64,000 bases of DNA, taken from Coprobacter fastidiosus (GTDB lineage Bacteria > Bacteroidota > Bacteroidia > Bacteroidales > Coprobacteraceae). Below the pieces are notes generated by a model. That model saw nothing but the letters and a program-made list of their open reading frames with translations. It did not search any database and was not told the origin of the DNA. The position numbers and the translations under genes were made by a program. Where the stretch lies: assembly GCF_030296935.1 (NCBI RefSeq), contig NZ_AP028032.1:3286001-3350000 (forward strand), read 5' to 3'. This document shows positions 38,188-46,984 of the stretch, in pieces (position 1 is the stretch's first letter; each line of letters opens with the position of its first letter).

Positions 38188-39618
38188 ATGTTTTTAAAAT
38201 TTTGCCGGAGTACGGTTCTTTCATTAATGTGCCTTGTTTATTTTATAGCTGCTTCTGCTGCTAACGATTCGGTTTTTCAGGTTAGCGCATTTTCTCAACG
38301 ACATTTGCCGGATTCGGTTACTGTTGAACAGTCCGATTCATTACAGGGCAAACAGAGTATGTTGTTGCAGTTGATATCTACGGACTCTATTTCTTTGACT
38401 CCGGAGGTACAGGAGGCTTTGGATATGGTATTGTTCCCGGATAGTATAGTTCAGGATGACGAAATGTCATTGTTGGATTCTCCTTATTTTTTGCCGATTA
38501 TTTTTGACCGGTATAAAAATCCGGATTCGCTAAATGTATTTATTCCGTTCAAAAAAACATATTCATCGTTCAAACCTTTTTCCTATACTTTTAAAGAACC
38601 CGAATGGTTGATGCGGGTTAAAGGGTTGCAAACCATGAGGGAGAGAGGTCGCTTCTGGGTGATTATAAATCATCCGGAATGTGTAAAATATAATACGGAT
38701 AATTTGCCGGAAGTTCCTAAAGTTAAAGTAATGGAAACTTCTCCGAGAAAAAATCTGTTGAAATTGGAGGATATGACGGTTTCGGTATCTCAGTCATCTA
38801 TAAATGCCGGAGAAAGAAAATTGAAACATTGGATTTCAGGACTCCAAAGCTCTATTCAGTTTTCTCAAGTACATATTTCAGAAAATTGGTATCAAGGTGG
38901 AGAAAGTAATTTAAATATTGTCAGCAATCAGGTATATACGTTGAAGTTCGATGATTATGACCGGATGATTTTTGAAAATACGGTTCAGTGGAAAGTAAAC
39001 GTTAATAGTGCTCCGGAAGATACTATACGAAAAATAAGAATAAGCGAAGATCTCTTCCAGATTAATTCAAAGTTCGGTTTTAAAGCCTTTAAAAGTTGGT
39101 ATTATACTGCTACACTATTTTTTAAAACACAGTTGTTTGATAATTATAAGGCCAATACAACCGAAAAATTAGCGGAATTCCTTTCTCCTGGAGAGTTTAA
39201 TGCCGGTCTCGGTATGTCATACAATTATAAACAAGAGAAGTGGAAGTTTGAGTCATCGGTAGTATTATCTCCGTTTTCTTATAATTTGAAATTTGTAGCG
39301 AACGATCGAGATATAAATCCGGCCAATTCCGGTATTAATGCGGGTAATACGCTCAATCAGTTCGGTTCTTCTTTCGAGGTAACCGTTAAATGGGAATTTT
39401 ACAGAAATATGAAATGGAGCTCAAGACTATTCTATTTTACTAATTATGAGCAAATTCAATCTGATTTTGAAAATAGTTTTGATTTCATTCTGAATCGTTT
39501 TTTCTCAACTCGTCTTTTCCTTCACTTAAGGTATGATGATGCCCGGGAGAAAAAAGACCGTAAGACTCATTTCCAATTTAAAGAATTGCTGAGTTTCGGC
39601 TTCAATTATAGCTTTTAA
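38188..39618 (+). CDS. DUF3078 family protein, probable outer-membrane barrel
   Basis: From the ATG at 38188 (preceded by a -7 element at 38105-38112) the product is 476 residues with a signal peptide (FCRSTVLSLMCLVYFIAASAA). The N-terminal ~180 residues are soluble. The C-terminal half has beta-strand-rich stretches such as HISENWYQGGESNLNIVSN and ends in aromatic GFNYSF, as outer-membrane barrels do. The WYQGG block marks DUF3078, whose function is unknown. It precedes the protease-TPR gene by 59 bases on the same strand, so they could be co-transcribed. Confidence 0.85.
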   Translation: MFLKFCRSTVLSLMCLVYFIAASAANDSVFQVSAFSQRHLPDSVTVEQSDSLQGKQSMLLQLISTDSISLTPEVQEALDMVLFPDSIVQDDEMSLLDSPYFLPIIFDRYKNPDSLNVFIPFKKTYSSFKPFSYTFKEPEWLMRVKGLQTMRERGRFWVIINHPECVKYNTDNLPEVPKVKVMETSPRKNLLKLEDMTVSVSQSSINAGERKLKHWISGLQSSIQFSQVHISENWYQGGESNLNIVSNQVYTLKFDDYDRMIFENTVQWKVNVNSAPEDTIRKIRISEDLFQINSKFGFKAFKSWYYTATLFFKTQLFDNYKANTTEKLAEFLSPGEFNAGLGMSYNYKQEKWKFESSVVLSPFSYNLKFVANDRDINPANSGINAGNTLNQFGSSFEVTVKWEFYRNMKWSSRLFYFTNYEQIQSDFENSFDFILNRFFSTRLFLHLRYDDAREKKDRKTHFQFKELLSFGFNYSF

Positions 39619-39677
39619 TTGATTTTTGTACCTTTTTTAAACAGTATGGTTCGTGTTTTTATAGATTCTTTAAAACC

Positions 39678-41456
39678 ATGAAAAAATATATCTCTTTATT
39701 TGTTTTGCTGATGTCACTAATTTTATCTGTATCTGCAAAGTCGGATAAAAAAGATGAACCTGTTAAAAAGTGGTATAAGCAGAGTTATTGTGTCGAAGGT
39801 TATACAGAGGAAGAAGCCCGGCTTTTACATAATTCCAGAGAAATAGACCCGATAGAGGGAATTTGGCAAAATTATAATGGAGAACGATGGTCTATAGAAC
39901 GTTTTACGGATCAGAATATACCGGAACAGTTTAAGTATCGAATAGTCAAGGTTAAAACTTTTAAGTATTTGACGCCGGGAATGGTTGACGGATTTTTAGA
40001 ATTGACGGCGGATAAAGGAACTTTTAATCTTGTGGTGTGCCACAGATACGGTAAAGTCAGATATATAAATCATATAGCGACGTTGCTATATCGTAATCGT
40101 CTCGATATAGAAGGCTGGTTATGGAATTTCAGACTTATGAAAGTTTATCCTACTTCTGAGTCGAAATCGGCAGAGGATTCTTATACCGGGACGGGAAGCG
40201 GTTTTGCTCTTTCTTCTGACGGGTATATCGCTACTTGCAATCATGTAACAGAAGATGCAAAGCATATTCAGGTGACAGGAATCAACGGTGATTTTACTCG
40301 TTTTTATAATGCTCAAGTCATTCTTTCCGATCCCATGACAGATCTTTCTGTTATAAAAATCAATGATCCTGAGTTTAAGACTTTGGGGGAGGTAAATTAT
40401 GATTTACGGACAGATGTCCCTGTCGAAGGAGAACCTTGTTATGCAATAGGATATCCACGTGCCGATCTTTTGGGGGATAATGTGAAGGTGACGAATGGGA
40501 TCATCAGTGCTGTGAATGCAGGAAAAGCCGGACCTGTCTTTTGCCAGATATCCGTTCCGGTGACCTACGGAAACAGCGGAGGACCTCTGATCGATGGTAA
40601 TGGAAATGTTTTGGGTATAATTTCTGCCGGTTATGGAGATAAAGCCGGGTATATGGCAAATCTTGCCGTGAAGGCATCTTATCTTAAATTGTTGTTGGAG
40701 AGTGATCCTGTTTTAAGAAAGTTGACTTTTAAACCTATACTTGTAAAAAGGTCGTTGACCGAGATTGTCAGGCAGGTGAAAGATAATGTATATTTAATAA
40801 AAGTCAGCAATAGTGAGCCTGAAAGTTCTAAAAATAATATAGTTACCGATAAATCGATAAATTCGATACCTCGTCCGGAATTACAGGATAATGGCAATCG
40901 TGTTTCTGTCCTGAATGAAGTGAAAGAGAAACACCGTTCAGGAAATTATGAAGACGCGGTGAATATCCTTTCCGAAGAATTGCAAAAAGACTCTCTTTGG
41001 GCTGATGCTTATTATTTCAGAGCTTTATGTTATTCTGCACTGGGACGGCAAAATGAGGCGATTCTTGATTATGATTCTGTTTTGAAATATCATAAAGGAA
41101 AAAGTACAAACTATTCTTTGTCGGAAATATACCAGAATAAATCTATTTGTCAGGCATTTGTCGGAGCGTACAATGGTGCGTTGGAAACCATAGATAAAGC
41201 AATTATAGCAGATGAGTCTGATGCAAAAAGTTATGAAGTTCGGGGCTGTATTTATTATTATTTGAGAGATTATGGGAAATGTATCGATGATCTTACTCGT
41301 ACAATTGAAAAAGGAAACAGAATAACGACTGCTTATTATTTCAGGGCCTTGGCTAAGTTTGCTTTAAAAGACTTTGCCGGAGCTCGGTTGGATATGGAGC
41401 AGGCAGCTTCAATGGGTGATGAGGATGCCGCACAGTGGTTAGAAAGATACCGGTAA
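39678..41456 (+). CDS. Secreted trypsin-like (S1C/DegP-type) serine protease with C-terminal TPR repeats
   Basis: The 592-residue protein has a signal peptide (YISLFVLLMSLILSVSA). A segment of about 130 residues (EGIWQNYNGERWSIERF) of unknown fold comes next. The protease domain at about residues 165-340 has a complete triad: His189 (ATCNHV), Asp222 (MTDLSVIK) and Ser300 (GNSGGPLIDGNG). From about residue 415 there are TPR-like repeats (NYEDAVNILSEELQ, ADAYYFRALCYSALGRQNEAI and others). No PDZ domain is seen, unlike DegP. Periplasmic or outer-membrane-associated quality control is possible but inferred. Confidence 0.9.
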   Translation: MKKYISLFVLLMSLILSVSAKSDKKDEPVKKWYKQSYCVEGYTEEEARLLHNSREIDPIEGIWQNYNGERWSIERFTDQNIPEQFKYRIVKVKTFKYLTPGMVDGFLELTADKGTFNLVVCHRYGKVRYINHIATLLYRNRLDIEGWLWNFRLMKVYPTSESKSAEDSYTGTGSGFALSSDGYIATCNHVTEDAKHIQVTGINGDFTRFYNAQVILSDPMTDLSVIKINDPEFKTLGEVNYDLRTDVPVEGEPCYAIGYPRADLLGDNVKVTNGIISAVNAGKAGPVFCQISVPVTYGNSGGPLIDGNGNVLGIISAGYGDKAGYMANLAVKASYLKLLLESDPVLRKLTFKPILVKRSLTEIVRQVKDNVYLIKVSNSEPESSKNNIVTDKSINSIPRPELQDNGNRVSVLNEVKEKHRSGNYEDAVNILSEELQKDSLWADAYYFRALCYSALGRQNEAILDYDSVLKYHKGKSTNYSLSEIYQNKSICQAFVGAYNGALETIDKAIIADESDAKSYEVRGCIYYYLRDYGKCIDDLTRTIEKGNRITTAYYFRALAKFALKDFAGARLDMEQAASMGDEDAAQWLERYR

Positions 41457-41779
41457 GGGAGTGTTTCAATTTTGTTCAATCAGTTTTGAGAACAATAAAA
41501 CAGTCTGGAAGAAAGAGCAAGGTGACTGACCATATTTTTATTGGAAAATTCGAATAAGTTCTACAATAAAACCTGTATTTCTATAATATTGAAGGTTATT
41601 TGGATTTTTGGGTTTGTACTGAATCTGTCTTAAAATCTTCTTGAAAAAATTAAACAGACTCTTATCTCTGATTTTTTTCGTATTACTTGATATATTAATT
41701 GTTTTTTGTGTAAATTTTAAGCACTTTTTAATGTGTCGGTTTTTTCTTTGCAATAAAGTTTAATGCAAAGAAATATCTT
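41457..41779. other. Intergenic region with a hairpin repeat
   Basis: About 320 bases separate the protease gene from the lyase gene. It holds the hairpin at 41621-41662. A 71-residue minus-strand open frame here (41538-41753) has no recognisable domain and overlaps the hairpin, so I do not call it. Confidence 0.5.
41621..41662. repeat. Hairpin repeat, copy A
   Basis: GAATCTGTCTTAA on the left pairs with TTAAACAGACTC on the right, with few mismatches. Its minus strand reads ATAAGAGTCTGTTT, the same core as at 52234-52246 and 56977-56989. I treat it as a copy of a dispersed imperfect palindrome. Confidence 0.55.
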
Positions 41780-43739
41780 ATGAAACACACATCACTAAAA
41801 AGCCTTTTGTTTCTTTTTGTTTTTGTCTTAACCGTATTACCTGTATTTGCAGGTGGACAATCATATTATTGTTATTCTCCGGATGACATCATTCAAATTC
41901 GAAAATCTGCGCAGACTTCATGGGGGAGGAAGATTCTTGACCGGATTAAAACGGATATAGCTGAACGCCGTTCCCATGATCTTACAGTTCCCGTTGTCGA
42001 AGGAGGACATATTCATCATTATTATTGTGATAAAGACGGTCAGCGGTTGACTTTTGACTGGGATAAGCCTCATGCGCACTATTGCTCGGCTTGTAAAACG
42101 ACTTATACCCATGTAAACCGTTTCGATTGGGCTTGGATTTATATGGTACACCGTAAAAATCAAGAGTATCTGCAAGCTTGTATGTATGCTTATATGGCTA
42201 CGGGAGATTTGCTGTATGTCAATTATATCAAAGATATGTTGCTCGATTATGCATCGAAATATGCAGCATATAAAGAGTATAATGCTGCTCGGGTTATTAG
42301 TGACAAACATAGCGGCAAGGCTTTTGCGCAAAGTTTAGATGAAGCGACTTGGGCTACCTATGCACTTCCGTCCTACACGGTTATAAAGAAATATCTGACA
42401 CAAGAAGAGATCGGTAAGATAGAAAGCGGACTTTTGCGTCCTTGCGCTGAATTATTGCTTAATCGCCCTGCCGGGGCAAATTGGCAGATGTGGCATAATA
42501 GCGGTCTTGCGGTTTTGGGAGTTGCTTTAGAGAATGACTCTATTATCGACGTTGCTATGAATGATCCGGTAAGGGGATATTATGCTTTGATGAAAAAGCA
42601 TTTGAAACCCGACGGGTGGATAGATGAAGGTTCTCCTAATTATCATTATTTCCCGTTACAAGCTTTAATTCATACGGCAGATGTCATGCGCTGTCGTGGA
42701 ATAAATTTGTATAATGAGGATATGAGGAAGATGTTTGTTGCTCCGATTAAGGGAACTTACCCCGATTTAAGCTATCCTGCACATAGTGACGGTTGGTATG
42801 GTGCGAGTGTTTTGAGTGAGTTGCCTATTCATGAACTGGCTTTCGCCCGTTTAAAAGACCCGGTTATTGAAACTGTCTTGGAACATGCTTACGGAATGAC
42901 AGATCGAACGGCATATGAATCGTTGCTTACGGGGCAGGATATAAAGCCTGTTAAAGAACCGATGATACAACCGAGTTATTGTTACCCGCAATCCGGATTT
43001 CTTTGTTTGCGAAGCGGAGCTGTTTCTTCGGTATTAAAATTCGGTGGTCAGGGAATAGGGCACGGACATCCCGATAAATTATCTATAACGATACATAACG
43101 GAGAAAAAGAACTGATTTCTGATTTCGGTACGTGTGCTTACGGACTTAAATTGTATTTAGATTGGTATCGAAACTCGTTGCCTCATGATCATGGTAACCG
43201 TAGATTATAAGGACCAGAATCGCAAGGCTTTAGGAAAATTGATCAGCTATGAGGCTACTCCGAACGGAGGTCGGGCAGAAGCTGAGTGTACGACAGCTTA
43301 TTCAGGAGTGAGAATGTTACGGAAGATGAATCTGGAGGGAAATATCTTGGACGATACGTTTGATTGTGCTTCAGATTCTGTACATGTGTATGAGTATGTA
43401 CTTTTATTCAATGAAAAGCCTGTGTTTAAAGCCGGAAAGGGACAGTCTGTCGTGTTGGATGAGTCGAAAGTACATTCGCGGATTAAAAATGTAAAGAAAT
43501 ATAAAGTCGGTAAAAAAGTTTCATTTAAAACTCCTTCGGGAGATCTGCTCTTGAAGTTATCGGAAGCGCCGGTTAAGGAGCTGTTGGTTGGTGAAGCTCC
43601 CGGAATACCTGCGTTGAAACTTGCAGAAGAGGGAACAGGAGCTCAGTTATGTTATCCTGTCATTGTTCGTTTACAAGGATCGAAGAATATGCGGATAAGT
43701 GCGAGATGGACGATATTTAATGCGAATACTAATAAATAA
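41780..43739 (+). pseudogene. Heparinase II/III-like polysaccharide lyase, broken by a +1 frameshift
   Basis: Two adjacent frames together make one secreted lyase-like protein. The first (41780-43210) has a signal peptide, an alpha-helical toroid half (LDEATWATYALPSY, IDEGSPNYHYFPLQALIH) and GQGIGHGHPDKLSITI. The second (43185-43739) supplies the C-terminal beta domain. The frame changes near 43194-43202 at CATGATCATGGTAACC: removing one G would read ...HDHVTVDYKDQ, matching the HNxVxVD-type motif expected after WYRNSLP. The family resembles PL12/15/17/21 lyases; exact family and substrate are not determinable. As sequenced the protein is truncated, so it is a recent pseudogene or a sequencing error. 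It precedes the Asp-loop gene by 8 bases. Confidence 0.8.
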
Positions 43740-43747
43740 CACACACA

Positions 43748-45514
43748 ATGAAAAAATGTAAATTTATTTATCTGGCAATGTTGGGAGTTTTTGCTGTTTC
43801 TACAGCACAGGCTTTGCCGTATGACCAGAAGTACTGGAATCAGAAATTACAGATCGAACCGTTTCGTCTGCCTTTGCCTCCGGTAGGTTATCAGGTAGAG
43901 TATATCGATTTAAATGGAGATGGAAAGCCTGACGCGATTAAATCCGTTACAGTAAACGATACTCCTATTCTTTGGTTAGATGACGACGGTAACATGAAAG
44001 AAGGGGATATTGAGGGAGATATGATCAATGATTGTTTGTTGATTGACCGTAATAAAGATGGAATTTATGGTGGACAAGGGGACTTGATTATCGATTGGGT
44101 CGATACGGATGATGACGGTAAAGCAGATATGCAGATCGTAATCGAATATCCGAAAAAAAATACCGGAGAAGTCTGGCCGAACGGGCATTATATGATTATG
44201 CGTGATTTGGATAAAGATAATATTTTCAATTATATTAATTGGAATGATTTTAGTTTACGCTGTTGGGATAAAAACGGAGTTTGCGATTTTTATGAAGATT
44301 ATAGCGGTCAGACGATGTTCATGAAAATTCATACATCTACTTATGACATTAAAGATTTACGTTTGAATTGGGAAAATCCGTTTTTGTTTTATGATGAAGA
44401 TGGCGATGGTCTGACCGAAATGGCCATACGGTTTGTCGATTCTCCTAAAATAAAAGATAGAAGCAAACCTTCGAATAGTTATGTAAACCGTCAGTTGGAA
44501 GGACGTATCGATTGGGTTTCTATGGCTGTCGATTTAGATAACGACAATGCTCCTGGTAACGAATTTGATTTTGATTTTACAATAGGTTTCCAGGGTAAAG
44601 GTTTTGATTATACCGATCAGGTACATAAAGTTAATAATTTGCGAGGCATGCCTGAGGCGGATAAATTTTTCATGGATCCTCGTTACCGTCAATTGACAGA
44701 ATTTTTGTATCCCGACCATAAAAGTGCTAAAGAGATGATCTTTAAAAGAGGAGAGTGGTCGAGAGTCAATTTTGTATATGACGAGGACGATGATTGCGGA
44801 CGTTGGGAGCGAGTAGAATTTTATGATCCGTTAGATCCGTTCAAAATCGGCTGGAAAAATGGCGGTATTGATAATAATAAACAGTCTGATGCTGCCGGAG
44901 ACCGGGGAGAATGGGATATGGATAATTCGGGAAAAGGTAAATTATATGTAGGTAAGTTCGACGGTCGTTTACATTTATATGGAGCTGAATGGGGTTGCTG
45001 GCGCATAGACCAGAATGCCAATTATTATCAAGGCTGGGATCGTATGTGGATGGGTATGGACCGGCAGCCCGGAAAATTCGGTACTGTAAAATATACCGAT
45101 AAAGATGACAACGGCTTTTTCGATTATATCGAATATGATCTTGACGGAGATAAAAAGTTCGAGATGACGATAGATTTAAAGGCACTGGGGCTGGATGATC
45201 GCTGTGAGTTGATTGATATTTCTACATTCAAATATAAAGATTATACTTCTATGATGAAGAAAATGTCTAAGTCGATGTGGAAAAATGCAATGACTGCCGT
45301 TCAAGTTGCGCATAAATATAATGTACAGACATTGTGGTATGCTAAATTGATGCAGGCGCTTTCTGTCCGTCAGCAATACAATAACGGTTATTGGTTGCAG
45401 TTCTATATCTATAAAGATCTTGAACACACTTTTATGCAGAAAGGAGATCAGGAAAAATTAAAACAGTTGACTGTTGCATATTATTCGGGAAATTGGAAAT
45501 CGATGCTGAAATAA
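43748..45514 (+). CDS. Secreted Asp-rich calcium-loop repeat protein (588 aa), function unknown
   Basis: After a signal peptide (residues ~1-22) the protein contains about a dozen DxDxDG-like acidic loops spread over its length. Examples are DLNGDGKPD (from residue 54), DRNKDGIYGGQGD, DTDDDGKAD, DEDGDGLTE, DLDNDNAPGNE, DKDDNGFFD and DLDGDKKFE. These look like EF-hand or thrombospondin-type-3-like calcium sites; calcium binding is inferred from the motif. The last ~110 residues are mainly helical and lack the loops. I see no catalytic motif. The gene follows the lyase after 8 bases and is closed by a terminator, so the two were probably one transcript. Confidence 0.85.
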   Translation: MKKCKFIYLAMLGVFAVSTAQALPYDQKYWNQKLQIEPFRLPLPPVGYQVEYIDLNGDGKPDAIKSVTVNDTPILWLDDDGNMKEGDIEGDMINDCLLIDRNKDGIYGGQGDLIIDWVDTDDDGKADMQIVIEYPKKNTGEVWPNGHYMIMRDLDKDNIFNYINWNDFSLRCWDKNGVCDFYEDYSGQTMFMKIHTSTYDIKDLRLNWENPFLFYDEDGDGLTEMAIRFVDSPKIKDRSKPSNSYVNRQLEGRIDWVSMAVDLDNDNAPGNEFDFDFTIGFQGKGFDYTDQVHKVNNLRGMPEADKFFMDPRYRQLTEFLYPDHKSAKEMIFKRGEWSRVNFVYDEDDDCGRWERVEFYDPLDPFKIGWKNGGIDNNKQSDAAGDRGEWDMDNSGKGKLYVGKFDGRLHLYGAEWGCWRIDQNANYYQGWDRMWMGMDRQPGKFGTVKYTDKDDNGFFDYIEYDLDGDKKFEMTIDLKALGLDDRCELIDISTFKYKDYTSMMKKMSKSMWKNAMTAVQVAHKYNVQTLWYAKLMQALSVRQQYNNGYWLQFYIYKDLEHTFMQKGDQEKLKQLTVAYYSGNWKSMLK

Positions 45515-45542
45515 TATAGCGGTATAGACTGTGATCGAGTAA

Positions 45543-45593
45543 GAATATCCGTTGACAGGGGCAGAAAATCTTTGTCAGCGGATATTTTTTTTG
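45543..45593 (+). terminator. Terminator after the lyase/Asp-loop unit
   Basis: Arms 45543-45557 and 45573-45587 (AATATCCG...CGGATATT, one mismatch inside) are followed by a run of eight T. Confidence 0.9.
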
Positions 45594-45730
45594 AGAAAAT
45601 GCAGTTAAAAGGTCAATTGTACACTTTTTTAAGAATTTATTTATCGGCTTATTAAGTAAAAATTAATAATGGGGTTTTTACTTTGTTTTCGTAATCGATA
45701 ATGAAAAAGGAATATTAAAAGCATATACGC

Positions 45731-46960
45731 ATGAAGAACAAGAATCGTTTATTTTTCGTGATTATAATGATCTTTCCGTTTATCACGATCTCTGCGAAAA
45801 ATACAAAATATAATTCATATAAGGGACTGATAATGGCAGGCTACCAAGGTTGGTTCAATGCTCCCGATGACGGTGCGGGACGGGGCTGGTATCATTATTC
45901 AGGACCGAAAGGTCGTTTCGAACCGGGATGTTGTACTATCGATATGTGGCCTGATGTACGGGAATATGAAAAAGTCTATAAGACGAAGTTTGTTTTTGAT
46001 GACGGTACTCCGGCTTACACATTCAGTTCACATGACCCTTCTACGGTAGATACCCATTTCCGTTGGATGAAAGAGTATGGTTTAAATGGAGTATTCATGC
46101 AACGATTTGTCAATGAAGTAAAAGGGAAGAGTGGGAAAATGCATTTTAATAAAGTGTTAGATTCTGCTGTTTCTTCTGCCCGAAAATATGACAGGGCGAT
46201 TTGCATAATGTATGATCTGAGCGGAATGAAAAAGGCTGATGTCGATTTTGTACTGTCGGATTTAGATGAGCTGGATAGTACTTATAAGTTTAAGAAAAGA
46301 AAAAAAGTGCCGACCTATCTTTTCCATAATAAAAAACCGTTGGTAGCTGTTTGGGGAGTGGGATTCCCCGGCCGTTCTTATGATGTAGAAGATGCTGCGA
46401 AGTTGGTAGAGGGAATTCAAAAACGGGGATACAGCGTTATGTTAGGGACTCCGGCGAGATGGCTTCCCAAAGAGGGGAAAAAGCCCTCTGCAGATCAGCT
46501 CAAGTTATTAGATCTAATAAAAAAATGTGATATCGTAATGCCTTGGTTTGTGGGATGGTATAATGATAAGGTATATCTGAATATGCAGCCGATTATAGCG
46601 GAACATTTAGATTGGTGTAATAAAAATGGGGTTGATTATGCACCATTGGCTTTTCCCGGTTTTTCTTGGAAAAATATGTACGGTCCTAATACTACTCAAA
46701 TACCGAGAAATAAAGGTGATTTTTTCTGGGCACAGTTATCCGGAGCTATTTCTATGGGTGCAGAGATGTTGTATATAGCTATGTTCGATGAAATAGACGA
46801 GGGAACTGCGATATTTAAATGCGCTACCCGTGTCCCGGAATCGTTTGTGCCGATAGAAGAGGGATTGCAAAGCGATCATTATTTATGGTTGGTAGGGGAA
46901 GCCGGGAAAATGTTGAGGAAAGAGATACCGTTGAGTATATCCCAACCTGTTAGAAAATAA
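45731..46960 (+). CDS. Secreted GH71/GH99-like glycoside hydrolase domain protein
   Basis: The 409-residue protein has a signal peptide and a TIM-barrel-type sequence that resembles the GH71/GH99-like proteins often annotated as xylosidase/arabinosidase in Bacteroides. Characteristic stretches are KGLIMAGYQGWFNAPDDG at the start, HFRWMKEYGLNGVFMQRF, KCDIVMPWFVGWYND and the near-C-terminal MLYIAMFDEIDEGTAIFK. GH99 enzymes act on alpha-mannoside linkages (endo-alpha-mannosidase); the present substrate is not certain. It opens a likely operon with GH92 (24 bases downstream) and GH2. Confidence 0.82.
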   Translation: MKNKNRLFFVIIMIFPFITISAKNTKYNSYKGLIMAGYQGWFNAPDDGAGRGWYHYSGPKGRFEPGCCTIDMWPDVREYEKVYKTKFVFDDGTPAYTFSSHDPSTVDTHFRWMKEYGLNGVFMQRFVNEVKGKSGKMHFNKVLDSAVSSARKYDRAICIMYDLSGMKKADVDFVLSDLDELDSTYKFKKRKKVPTYLFHNKKPLVAVWGVGFPGRSYDVEDAAKLVEGIQKRGYSVMLGTPARWLPKEGKKPSADQLKLLDLIKKCDIVMPWFVGWYNDKVYLNMQPIIAEHLDWCNKNGVDYAPLAFPGFSWKNMYGPNTTQIPRNKGDFFWAQLSGAISMGAEMLYIAMFDEIDEGTAIFKCATRVPESFVPIEEGLQSDHYLWLVGEAGKMLRKEIPLSISQPVRK

Positions 46961-46984
46961 TCGCAGAATTAATTAAGAATAGTT

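Noticed and set aside
41538-41753. 71-residue minus-strand open frame before the lyase gene
   Set aside because: Lys/Asn/Ile-rich sequence overlapping the hairpin repeat, no domain.
43185-43210. Programmed ribosomal frameshift in the lyase
   Set aside because: No slippery heptamer, homopolymer or downstream pseudoknot is visible; an indel is simpler.
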